From the NCBI GenBank assembly GCA_950295325.1, contig OX485807.1, positions 15,215,001 through 15,279,000 of the forward strand: DNA of 64,000 bases, read 5' to 3'. The notes under the pieces were generated by a model. It was given only the letters and a program-made list of their open reading frames with translations. It ran no database searches and was not told where the DNA came from. Of this stretch, positions 22,085-33,500 are shown in pieces. Numbering within the stretch: the first letter of the stretch is position 1; each line of letters starts with the position of its first letter. The stretch is from Polytrichum commune. Lineage: Eukaryota; Streptophyta; Polytrichopsida; Polytrichales; Polytrichaceae. A program made the position numbers and the translations under genes.

Positions 22085-23130
22085 GTCGTATCAGTCTTAA
22101 GAAATTTAGCGGTTTCGTGATTTATATGTATAGATGCTCAATACAACACACACCAATCTTAGATTATAGATTATAGAATTTGTCCATTCCCCAATATTGT
22201 ACTACATGGACTTGCATCCTTTAAGATTATGTAAAAACGAACATGATTCGATGCATCAAAGACACGACTTGGTCAATCAAAGAGGAGTATGCAAGAATCG
22301 TTCAAGATGTAGTTGGTTTTTCGTAAGCGGCTCGGATGGTCTTCGATTGAGCATGTCGTATCAGTCTTAAGAAAATTACCGATTTCGTGATTTATATGTA
22401 CAAATGTTCGATACAACACACACCAATGTTAGATTATAGAATATAGAATTTGTCCATTCCCCAATATTACATGGATTTGCATTCTTCAAGATTTTGTAAA
22501 AATGAACATGATTTGATGCATGAAACACATGACTTGGTCAATCAAAGAGTACGTAGGAATCGTTTAGGATGTAATTGGTTCTTCGTAAGCGGCTCGGATG
22601 GTCTTCGATTGAGCATGTCGTATCAGTCTTAAGAAATTTACTGATTTCGTGATCTATATGTACAGACGCTCGATACAACACACACCAATGTTAGATTATA
22701 GATTATAGAATCCGTCTCTTCCCCAGTACTACATGGACTTGCATTCTTTAAGATTTTGTAAAAACGAACATGATTTGATGCATCAAAGACATGACTTGGT
22801 CAATCAAAGAATACGTAGGAATCGTTTAAGATGTAATTGGTTCTTTGTAAGCGGCTCGGATGCTCTTCAATTGAGCATGTCGTATCAGTCTTAAGAAATT
22901 TACTGATTTCGTGATCTATATGTACAAATGCTCGATACAACACACACCAATGTTGGATTATAGAATATAGAATTTGCCCATTCCCCAGTACTACATGGAC
23001 TTGCATTCTTTAAGATTCTATAAAAATGAACAAGATTCGATGCATCAAAAACACGACTCACGACTTGGTCAATCAAAGAGGGGTACGTAGGAATCGTTCA
23101 AGATGTAATTGGTTCTTCGTAAGCAGCTCG
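22085..23130. repeat. Satellite-like tandem array, four units of 262-270 bp
   Basis: The word GTCGTATCAGTCTTAAGAAA begins units at about 22085, 22355, 22617 and 22879. Each unit then contains CGTGATTTATATGTA-like, CAACACACACCAAT, CCCCAATATT/CCCCAGTACT, GACTTGGTCAATCAAAGA and AAGCGGCTCGGAT words. Units differ by scattered substitutions and small indels, and the array ends near 23130. Short open frames inside are repeated shadows. Confidence 0.92.
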
Positions 23131-24050
23131 GATACTCTAAAGAATACCAATGACGATCCTTGTCCCCATAGAAGGGTCACCATGAGTCAACGAACGCCTA
23201 GAGGCTTCCGGATCCTTCGATTATGCATGGCCACCATAGCTAAATTTTAGTCTCCTTGAGGACTTGCAAAGTACATAAAATATTCGATGAAGAGAGGAGT
23301 ATGTGGGCCTTATATGGTTACTCTTCTGAATCGGACACCTATAATATAATGGTACATGGAAAGCTTTGTACTTCAAGAATGGACACAGAGAAGGCATATG
23401 TTATGGTGAGATTTGACCACGTCCTCATGCTGTATATATATATATATATAAACCATTCTACATTGAGTTCTATAAATCATTGGGAGAAGTCACGTGATCA
23501 CTTAAAAAAGAAAGGTTGTCTTCACTTTGATCTTCTATAAACATTTTACACCTCGATTATCGTAACATTGCTCATGCAACGTAAGGCATTACGCGGGTCT
23601 TGATATGTTATGTGATTCTGCCATAGTAAGTTGTCAAAGTCTGCATCTAACAAATTGGATTGGTCTATATCGAGACTGCCAAAGGTCATGTCTATACCGG
23701 CATGCGGTTGTTGGGCAAGTGGATTTCGACTGGACTGCAAAGCGTCTCGGCACAAACTGACTATGTCAAAAGACCTACCTAGTTGGGGCTATTCTTGCCC
23801 TCCTTCGTATAGGGTGTACATACCATCGTGCGGCTATCCTTGGCCACATCATTTTAAAGAAGATGTTGGTCCCTTTCACATCCACCTCCATCTCTCCAAC
23901 GCATTTTCGAAATGTATAATGAGTCGAAGACATCGCTTTGTGAACAAAACCCGAAATCATGTTAGAATGTATGTTCAATTGCCCCAACTACGCACTATGT
24001 AAGATCATATATTAATAGTGATTGAAATAAACATATGGGTGGAATCACAT
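23131..24050. other. No gene recognised
   Basis: Open frames occur at 23256-23540 and 23631-24002 (plus), with opposing minus frames, but none has a recognisable domain. A (TA)n microsatellite lies at 23431-23451. The stretch may be a degraded mobile element. Confidence 0.3.
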
Positions 24051-24640
24051 TGAAGTGGACAACTCTTGATCCTTGCCGAGGTTTAAGTGAACGTTATTCA
24101 AAATTATATACTAATTTTGAATTTTGTAAAGAATATAATTTATAAATCATAAATGTTTAGAAAGCATATTGATCTAAAGCCAAGCAATTATGTTGAGAGA
24201 AAATGATCTCCAAAGAAGCAAACATACTTTGGGAAGATGGTGCAAGTGGTGTACAAGTAGGTGATATTGAACAAGTATTTCTTTATAATACAAAAGTAAA
24301 ACATTAAATTGATGAGTTTATGCATTCTTCTTATGATGCCCTCAAGTTTGTATTGAATTCAAGGATTATGAAGAGAAAAACTCAATTTCATAATATTTTA
24401 GGTCAAGAAATGTACATCTAAAACCAAATTGACCATCATGATCCTCAAAACTTACAATTTGAGCACTTTTAATACTTGACATAACAATAGAGGGCATCAT
24501 GGGGAAAAGAATCTATTAAAACATCATTTTATTACTACTTTTAGGCATTTGACCATAAAAACTATGGTTTTAGTATACCAACCAACATCTTTTTTTTGGT
24601 CTACTTTACCATGTTTGCACCCATAACGTTAGAGTCTTGT
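24050..24640. repeat. Dispersed repeat of about 600 bp, copy 1
   Basis: It is similar in the same orientation to 46925-47560: shared GTGGACAACTC, TTTTGAATTTTGT, AAAGCCAAGCAATT, GATATTGAACAAGT, GATGCCCTCAAGT and TTTACCATG-TTGCACC words in the same order. It contains no intact open frame. It is probably a non-autonomous or decayed mobile element of unknown family. Confidence 0.75.
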
Positions 24641-25598
24641 CAACTCCTGGACAAGAAGACAACTTTTTGATGCCCACCAATCCGTCTGCAATTACAACAT
24701 CACATGTGCCAGCGCAAATCATTATATCATACCTAATTTCTTTTACTTCAGGAAGGAATGCAAGAATGCAAGCATCCTCATGAAGGTAGGCACTAGCAAA
24801 TTCAACAACGGCCTTGGTGTAGGATGTTGAGTGTGCATTCCACCCATAAAGATGTTGGGAGGGGAGGGGTCATTGGAAACACAAGGCCCTTCTAGCAAAT
24901 ATGCTATAATGAGGTGAAATTTTCAATTAGTAGATGACATATCATTATAAACCACAACATAAGAATGCACAATGAATGAATAAGCACAAAATAAAAATGG
25001 TCATCAACAAATGCATGTATATTACCTTCTTCATGAAGTCAAGACACTCGACATGATAGAGCGTTTACCAGCTCCATTGTTTAAAATTGTTGTGATCGGT
25101 GTAATCTTCCCCTTAACCAAAAGTTGCAGTGACTTGATGTAGATGAAGTAACGACCCTATTACTTCCACTACATTTATGAGCTTCTTGTTGAGGACCATA
25201 AGGATAACACTACAAAAAATAAATATATTCAAGGTTGCCTATACTTAATCAAACACGGCTATACAATTGTTTGAAAGCGGTTGTCGCGATTGTTATTCCC
25301 ATATCTCCGCTCAAGTTAAGAAGCGCACAAATCAATTTGTATATCTTCTTAGCAAATGCTCGCGCGATTATTATCCTTAATGGCTGCATTATTGGAGCAT
25401 AAATAAATAAATATGTAAGTAACCAATGTCAGGTAATCCGACATGCATTTGAGCCCATTGGCCCTACCCTTCTCAAAAATCCTCTTGGTGCAGGGTGAGG
25501 TTTAGTGCCTACTTTGCGGTGGGTGAGCTCTTGATTTTCTACCTAACTAGCTAGTTTTTTCCAACAAGCAGAGAGAAGTTTTTACAGTCATAATAAAA
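24641..25598. other. No gene recognised
   Basis: AT-rich sequence without domain-bearing open frames on either strand. Confidence 0.4.
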
Positions 25599-25669
25599 CC
25601 GCCAACCACTCCTTTGGGAAATGGGTACCTCTCCACTATCACCCAATAGTTTAGGGTCATCTCGGGCCA
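25599..25669 (-). mobile_element. Truncated SINE fragment, reverse orientation
   Basis: It matches the 5' half of the SINE at 25816-26017 in reverse complement, from the CCGAGATGACCCTAAAC-like start to the TTGGCGGTT word at box B, where it ends. It has no poly(A) tail. Its partner lies about 150 bases away in the opposite orientation. Confidence 0.7.
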
Positions 25670-25815
25670 TTGTTGGCACATGTTCCTACCTACCCAACAT
25701 GTTTTCTTGCCACTTGTTGTATTGCACGTCTTCTAACATTGTCCACCATTTTTGACATTCTCTGCAATTTTTTTATAGACTTGTTTGCAATGCCTTTTTG
25801 ATACTATTGCAATGA

Positions 25816-26017
25816 CTGCTCCGAGACGACCCTAAACTTTTAGATGATGGTGGAGAGATACCCAAATCTTAAGGAAGAGGTTGGCGGTTCAATTCCCGAT
25901 TGTAAAATCTCCTCTCTACTTTACAGAAAAAAAATGCCAAGTGGTCAACTACCTCATGTGCTTTGGCAGTGGCATGTCAACCTTTTTGTCTCAAAAAAAA
26001 AAAAAAAAAAAAAAAAA
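25816..26017 (+). mobile_element. tRNA-derived SINE, complete, with 13-bp target-site duplication
   Basis: The element is flanked by a perfect 13-bp direct repeat ACTATTGCAATGA (25803-25815 and 26018-26030) and ends in a run of about 25 A residues. It carries a pol III box-B-like word (GGTTCAATTCC; GGTTCGAATCC in the 44.4-kb copy), suggesting a tRNA-derived head. This structure is diagnostic of L1-type retroposition by a SINE. The length is about 202 bp including the tail. Open frames across it are chance. Confidence 0.9.
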
Positions 26018-26099
26018 ACTATTGCAATGAGGAGTGTAGAGTTTGAAAGTTCTTTCAAACTAGCGATCCTTTATAACGTGAGGCTGATTCATTCATGAG

Positions 26100-27090
26100 C
26101 AGATGTCGAGGTTAGCTTTGGTTGAGACAGTCAAAAGCTTGAACAATTCTGAATATGAGAGAGAACTTCTGATTTAGCAGTGCGGATTGCAAATCAGATT
26201 GTGAAAGTTTGAAATCACATGTAGATGAACATGCCCGAGAATTGGAGCGTTTCCAATTACAATTGTTGCAATGGCAAACCAATCTTGAGCACAGCCACAC
26301 TGTTGAGTGTTTTTACCTTCATAACAAGATTGAACTAATGCAAAATGGGTATGTCAATCTCAAGAGAAGGTCAACCACATTAGCAGCATCGCTAAGCACA
26401 CATCTTGAAGAGAGTAAGTATAAGATCATAAGCAGAACTTGAATCAAAGATTGAGGCAATTCAGAGAGAACGAAATGAGAAATTAAATGGGTTGCAACAA
26501 TCCCAAAAACTCGAGATACCAGAAGATGAGTGTAGTGTTAAAAGAAGAGTCGAGTACTGTCTCAATACTAGGAAAAATGCAAACAACTACAGTCAAAACG
26601 ACCTGCTGGTCAAGTGGGAAATAACAAAGCTCGTAAAGATTTGCATGAGTTGTCTCAATCTACAGGGCATGTAAAAACCAGAAAGCGGTTGCTGGTGAGA
26701 TCAATTATTGCTGGAACGGCGATGAAGCGCATCCAAGAATGGAATGCACAAACCAGATCGAAGTAGAGCTAGGTTGTGTGGATAAGAGGAGATCCAAATA
26801 TAGTCAGGGAAGATTCTTGCTACAATCCTTTCAAGGAAAGAAAGTTAGCATCATGTTGGAAAGTCCATGCATGCAATCGGTCACCACTAAGATGGCAAAC
26901 GACTGCTTAAAGAAGATTGGTTCTTAGAGCGGAGCAACTGAAATTTGTGGAATGATCGACTTTGGTCATTCAAATGTTTTCTAGAAATTTAAGAACGAGT
27001 TCAAAGTTGTTGGACCTGGATTACAGGTCAATTGTTTGCCGCAAACTTGGCATGTCTCATGACTTCATCAAGAAATGAATGCTACGCTTC
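26100..27090 (+). pseudogene. Decayed coiled-coil protein gene fragment
   Basis: Two adjacent plus-strand blocks read as coiled coil: 26209-26442 (SLKSHVDEHARELERFQLQLLQW onwards, Leu/Glu/His-rich) and, in another frame, about 26436-26545 (AELESKIEAIQRERNEKLNGLQQ). A frameshift separates them near 26425. Further downstream a block near 26640-26760 reads ELSQSTGHVKTRKRLLV with adjoining stops. I cannot assign a family. The ordered but broken blocks suggest an old gene copy or captured fragment, not a working gene. Confidence 0.4.
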
Positions 27091-29400
27091 GAGATTTTGT
27101 AGGAGATTACTATTCATACAATTGCCACACCAAGGGGACCATCTCCCCGGCTAGTCAATCTGTCCAATTTTGGAGCCCCCCCTGCAACAGGCAGCGGTCA
27201 ACCAGGGAGCATGGGACAAAGTTCCAAAAGTGCTACGGTTGGTTGGCTGCAAGGCACTCCCCCTTGTAGCCAGCATGGCGAAGCACCTGTTCGTTGGCTC
27301 AGGTTGGGCACGTTTTTTACAGCAAATTCAAAATAATTGAAATTAATTTGAATCTCTTACAGGTAACATGAGCATTTGTGTAAGCGGACAAGCAACCAAC
27401 TCCCAGCTAGTGCCCCATCCAGGAAGTCATTGGTGCCTTGCCACATTAAACCAACCCGGCCAAATGCCTCCCTGGTTGGCCCAACCAACCCCAATGTGGC
27501 AAGGCTATCAATCAACAACATTTTAGAAATCTAGCTTGACCACAAAGTCAAAGAAGGACATTGTATGAGTGGAGTTGGCTACAAAGAACTCGTTCTTTGT
27601 AGATGTGAAGGTGGGAGGGAAGCTAGCCTATGAGCAGTGAACATTAACATAAGCTTTACATTCTTATTTTTAGAATATGTTCCATTAAATCTGAATAGTT
27701 TGGCTACAAATGGAACGTAAGGGGACATTTGACATTCAAGAAATGAACCCTAAACCGTGAAATTCATGCTCTAGATATTGTCAAGGGATATATTACCATG
27801 TAATCAACCTGACATTTATATATCTAGAAATAAGCTTTTATATATTAGTGTAGCTTGAGCGTTAGTAAGTGGGCCTCAAAAATAGCTACAATTATCTACA
27901 TAAAATTTATGTATCAACAATGTACTAACATCACATCATGATTATATATTATTGATTATTTGTGCTTGATAATAATTGCACCCCTATATGATGTGGGTAG
28001 AATGCACATGACCTTGTTGTGGTTTAAAGATACAGTTGCATACATGAAGGTGTTCGTTATCATGTAGTTAACCTTGCATTAATACATGAATACATTATAC
28101 ACATGTGTTTGTGGTGTATAACCCATTGGCATCTTATCCCCACTACGGCATATGTTGTAAGTGTGTGCTCCTTCATTTTATCTTATGCTCTACAATATGT
28201 GCATTTAGATTGACTTGGAGTACTGAGTGTTGGGTGCATGTCTGAATTGGATGGAACTTAGATATGAGAATGTAATTAAGGGACGTTTAAGATAAATTCC
28301 AACATTTAATGTGATGATAATACCCTTGTGTTTATGGAGTTGGAAGCCAACTATTTTAGATCAAATACCTCATCCCAATCTTTGCTTCCAAATCAAATAC
28401 CTCATCCCCAATCCACTTTCGCTTTCAAATTTGGGGATGTTTTTTATTATTATTTTTATCCATATGATTTGGCTCATGATATTTTGATCATGCAACATGT
28501 GTCATTGAAGCTAGGAAAATCATAGCATTTATATTTACCTACGAATGATTGTTTAAGTCATAAAGGTAAGCACAAATATTGTCAAAGTTTTCTCTAAACT
28601 TTAGGATCATGATTTGTACATCTACCTTTAATTTAAAAATCTCAATAGCCATTGTATTTGTGTACAATAGAAAATTATAGTAATCAATAATCCCCCCATA
28701 AATATATTATGTACATCAATGCCTCTAAAAATCCCATGTTATCCACTCATGTTATTTGACTTGTGATGGTGTCCAAAGAGCATACTACCTCCCAAAAAAA
28801 AAATTCATAGCACCCTATTGATTTACACAAACCTGAGTGCAACAATACCCCTCCCATTTGTATACTTAATTTGTAAGCCAAATTCAATAGAAGCCTTTGC
28901 TACTAGATTATAGTGTATGTACTTAGTGTATGTTTGTTGGTGTAGATACATCCGACATGCGTAAAGATCAATAGAAGCATGCGAGAGGAGTAGCGAGCTT
29001 GGCGAAGGAGGAAAATGGAAGAATCTCATGAGAAAGATAGAGATACGAAGTTCACCTCTCCTGGGGAAACAAATAGGAACACAACTAGGTACCGGGAATG
29101 CCCTTGAGACCATGGGAACATAACACAAGGATCAGGACCCCAAGGGGCATGTGAATAAGGATTGAGAACTCTTATTTCTAGGAGCATGTGATTAGGATGA
29201 ACCAATGGATGGATGAGTCTAAAATGAGAATCCAACCACTAGATGAATTTTGATACCAAAATGTATATGTATAGAAAGAATATTTTGAGTAATTTAGATT
29301 CAAGAATTTAGAATTTAGGTTTTTAATTTAGGCTATAATTGGATACAATGCTATTTTAGCTACAGTGAACATTTATGAAAATATGGAAAATACCCAGATG
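27091..29400. other. AT-rich intergenic DNA, no gene recognised
   Basis: Only short frames without domains occur. A 12-bp perfect inverted repeat lies at 27436-27447 and 27493-27504. A TTGCCACA word also occurs inverted relative to the right arm near 27121, so part of 27.12-27.50 kb may be a small inverted-repeat element. Confidence 0.35.
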
Positions 29401-30143
29401 GGGGCATTCACAGTTGAGGTACTACTTTTGGGACAAAGGACTTAAGGACTATGTCGCATTGATCTTGGTGTTTATCATGATTTACTATTACTTGATCAAT
29501 AAATTTTACATAAATAAGTAGATAGTTCATAAGCTTTATCAAGAAATATTATTATTATTATTTAATAATCACCCTAAACCCTAAACCACATCAATGGCAT
29601 TTTTTTGCTATTTAGGTGTGCATTGGAGGTCAATTATTTCATGTTTTGCATCTTAGTACTTTGGTATAAGTGTCATGTGTCCGTTCATATAATTTTTTTG
29701 TCCAATTCTAATACTAGACGTTCTTTTTACGTGTGGCCGTAATTATATGTATTTTTTGCCATGTTTGGTGCCTCATGTAAAATTGGGCAATTGGTATTCA
29801 ATACATACTTGGTTCTATTGGTACACACTTGAACGATGATTGTGAGGAAAAAAATTGGGATCGTTTCGATTGATTTGTGTTGTCCTTTTCATTCCTTGAT
29901 CCTAAGGTGAACAATTAAGACAACACTCCTAAATGTCCTTTAAGGAATCAAAATGATATCTTAGATGACCCTATTCCTTCTAAATTAACTTTGTCGGTGT
30001 ACTCGATATGGAGTATGAAATGTAGGTATGATCCAAAATATGCTTCACAATACAAATCTAAGCATACCAAGCATGTGAAGTTATCCAAAAAAGTCCGTTT
30101 TCCGTTAGACGCCCAAAAGTAGTACCCCAACCGTGAATGCCCC
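29401..30143. mobile_element. 743-bp non-autonomous element with 32-bp terminal inverted repeats
   Basis: The left end GGGGCATTCACAGTTGAGG and the right end, read on the minus strand, GGGGCATTCACGGTTGGGG continue together to ACTACTTTTGGG, about 32 bases with two mismatches. The element is flanked by CAGATG at 29395-29400 and 30144-30149. Because a fifth G is shared with the flank, the target duplication could instead be the 4-bp AGAT. It has no transposase frame. The superfamily is not assigned. Confidence 0.85.
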
Positions 30144-30149
30144 CAGATG

Positions 30150-33100
30150 TCAAACACTATGTAAGAAGGCCAACTTAAGGGCCTTAATACACTTTATTTG
30201 GCCCCATAGATTTTACATGAGTGTTGATTGCTACCTTGGGAATGCTACCTTGTTACCTTGGATTGTTACCTTCAGAATGTTACTTGATACTTGAGACTTT
30301 TAGTTGTAATATGAGAATTTGAAACTTTTAAAATCAAGAAATTGAGACTTTCATTTGTGACTTGGAGAACTTGTAACTTTTACATGCGTCCTTATGATAC
30401 CAAGACCTAAGAGGAAATCTCAACAAGACACTTAGAATTTCAACGAAGACAAAATTGTGAAAATTGATCAACTGGATCAATTAACTTATGAAATTGAGAT
30501 ACTTGAAACATTTTGAAGAAATTTAAGAATTTGGTTACTTGAAACATATTTTATTTAGGAGATTGAAGAACTTTGTTACTTAAAAACCACAGAAGAAATC
30601 GAAGAAAATGAAGAAATGGGTTACTTGAGACTTACGAAGAAATTCAAGGAATATGGATACTTGAAATTTACTTAGGCATGAAAGAAATCCAAGAAATTCG
30701 AATACTTGAAACTACGGCCTTGTGACTTGAGTAAATTAGCCATATTAAATACTTGAACAAATTAAAGCACATAAACCTCGGCAAAATTACAAAGGCAAAG
30801 GTCCGAAGCGACTAACTAAGAATTACACTCAAGTAAGATTTAGATAGTAAATTCATCAAGTGCACCCAAAGGACGCCATGAGGAATCTAGTTGACATGAA
30901 AGAAGACAATCATACGAAGAGACATTCTAAGGTGAAGGGAAGATCATGTTGAACCATCAAGTAGCCTAAATCTCACATCCCCTCATAATCAAAGATACTT
31001 ACAAATTCCTTTCAAATGAGTTACATTGTAGGAGCTCAATAGATTTAGATTTGACAATCGAAATCATGTTTGACCACTTATGAGAAATTCTTGAATAAAA
31101 CATAATTTAATAACTGACAAGAAGAATTCTTGGCCTAGGCTTTGAAGATTTATTGTAATTAAATCTCGTATCATGAATGATGTTAGATAAGTTAGATTCC
31201 TAACACTCTAAAGACACTTAACTGTGAACATTGGAATTTAGGGGAATGTAATTTTGAGATCCTCGAGCATTTAACCCATGCGGATTCCAAGATGATCCTT
31301 CGAACAAATCAAGAGATAGAATTAAGAGTTTACTCACTTGGACATATAATTCGAAAGGAACTAAGACCTATAGTTGTGTATGATAAAAATGAGTGAGGAA
31401 TCACTTAACCTTCACATTACATGAAGATATAATTAAAAGTTTGGTAATCCTAGCTCACTTTCGAATCATAGGATGTTATTGCTAGAAATTTAGGGGAACA
31501 TAAGTTTATAAAATACTTAAAATGCTATGAAAAAGGGAAGAGGGTGGAAACATCGAAGATTTTAAAGTATACCTTGAAGAAGGTGCTCCTCCCCACCTCA
31601 CAGATTACCAACATGATACTAAGTTTTGAATAATGACATACATATTTCCACCTTCGAGGCTTTCAAAATTGTGTGACTACACGTTGTGAGGCTACACGTT
31701 GAAGGTGACCTCAACAGTTGGGTTATTAGATACAAGCACATATTTTCCAAAACAACAATAGTTATTAGTCAAATTGCAACAAGTAGAGTGTGCTATGAAC
31801 TTACATCTCCTATACAATCTAAGTAACATAAGGATCAATCAAATTGACGACAAAATAAATGGTGTTATCTATAACACTTGGGTGCATTCAAATCAAGATC
31901 ATGCACATTATACCCTCTAAAACATACTTTTTTAACGCAAATATATATATATATACCACAACACATATTACTTGTCCTTAGTAAGAACAAACGAAGAGCA
32001 TGTGACCAATCTATTGTTTGTAAGAAAAAGGCCACAATCTTAATTGTTTTGAAAGATTGTGGAAGCCTTCTTTTGTGGCCACACTACAATACTACCACCA
32101 ACATAGAGTGACATGGTATTATGTTTCAATGTCATGTATTATATTTTGTATGTCCAACCCTTGCAAGGTTTTTGTGTTGAATGTACAATAGCAGTTGCAT
32201 GTGTTTTTGGGAAATCTTGTTGACATTGGTAGAACCATGGAAAACAAAGTACATTTGTAATCCTCTATGGCTCCAATGTTAGATCTATAAAATTTTCATG
32301 CTCCAATCCACTTCACACGAAAGGGTGTTTCCCCAACAATTAGGACACATTGAAGTTGGTTCAAAATTCTTTGGAAATGATGCTCCTAATGCTTCCTAGG
32401 GCCTTTTGAAAAGTGCTTCAAGGTTAGAAAAGCACCCTCTCATTGCCAAGAGGGTGTTTCCAACATTCTAGGTACATTGAAGTTGGTTCCAAATCTTAAT
32501 ATTTATTTTCAAATTTCTTTTAGTAATGATGTTACCAACACTTCCTAGGGTCTTCCCAAGGTTGTTGTTGGCTATTGGGGTTTCATTTTTATTTTGTAAT
32601 TGGGTGTCTTGTCAATGAGAGGGTCGTTTCCAATCTAAAGTGGCACTAGTGAACATTTTCCCATCAATAAAAAATAAATTTAGATAATATAGAATGGTTC
32701 TTCAAAACCCTACTAGTGTTTTGTTGTTAACTATTAGATGTTCAATTTGCTTGTAAATGTGTATCTTTTCAATAAGAGGGTCATTTCTAATCCAAAGGAG
32801 ACCCCCAAAACTTTTCTTTGAATGCAAAAACATATATTTGGAAAGCACATAATGGTCCTTGTTGGGGGTCCCATTTATGCGAGATTGCCACTAATCATGA
32901 CATTGGGCAGGTTGTGGAATGAGGTGGAGGAGTGTAAACACAAGGAGACTAAGAATTTGCACATTGCGCAAGGTGCCGGAAGGATTTGTCCATCTCTTGA
33001 CATACTAGGGGTAAAAAAATTATTTGACTAGTATTTCTTGTTAGAAACAAAGTATCACAAAACTGTATGAACTTGGCAAGTTAATTTTGGTCACAATGTG

Positions 33101-33440
33101 TGCATTTCCGCATGGCATAGAAGGATTTGTTGGTGGTGTATACATTCAAAAAGTGCATCGATACCCTTGATTGTTTCATTGTTATTTTTGCCATAGTTTT
33201 GGACGCAATTTGGTTGTGAGGCAGATTGTGGTATTTTGGCATGCAAAAGTCATATCCTTTAGCGTCACATACCAGAATTGGCATGATCATTGTTGGTTTG
33301 GTAATACATAAAAGGAACTCGAGGAAACAAGTGAGCACATCACAGAAGAATATGTTGAGAGAAAAAAATAAAAATAAAAATAAAAATAAAAGAGTCTTCA
33401 ACTGAGGCAGCATTGTAGCAACTCTGAAGGACACGATCTA
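30150..33440. other. AT-rich intergenic DNA, no gene recognised
   Basis: It contains repeated TACTTGAAA / AGAAATTGA phrases between 30.3 and 30.75 kb (low-complexity), a (TA)n run at 31939-31954, and partially repeated phrases around 32310-32460 and 32590-32800 (GAGGGTG/GGGTCGTTTCCAA-type). A minus-strand frame at 33081-33434 (117 codons, hydrophobic start, Cys-containing end) has no recognisable domain. Confidence 0.35.
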
Positions 33441-33500
33441 CAGTCTAACCTCGTTAATAGGACACTTGTTTATACGACACCCTCGATATTACGACACATT
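33441..33500 (+). mobile_element. Left terminus of a pogo/Tigger-like DNA transposon
   Basis: The sequence starts CAGTCTAACCTCGTTAATA right after a TA dinucleotide (33439-33440) and continues with repeated TACGACAC words. It closely follows the CAGT-x-(4)-ACCTCG/TATAA pattern of pogo-family terminal repeats, which insert at TA. I do not find the matching right end in the next kilobase, and no transposase frame is visible. It is a solo end or a heavily decayed copy. Confidence 0.55.

Noticed and set aside
33081-33434. 117-codon minus-strand frame considered as a transposase fragment for the adjacent pogo-like end
   Set aside because: No DDE, CENP-B or other transposase signature could be recognised, and the frame lies outside the element's left terminus.
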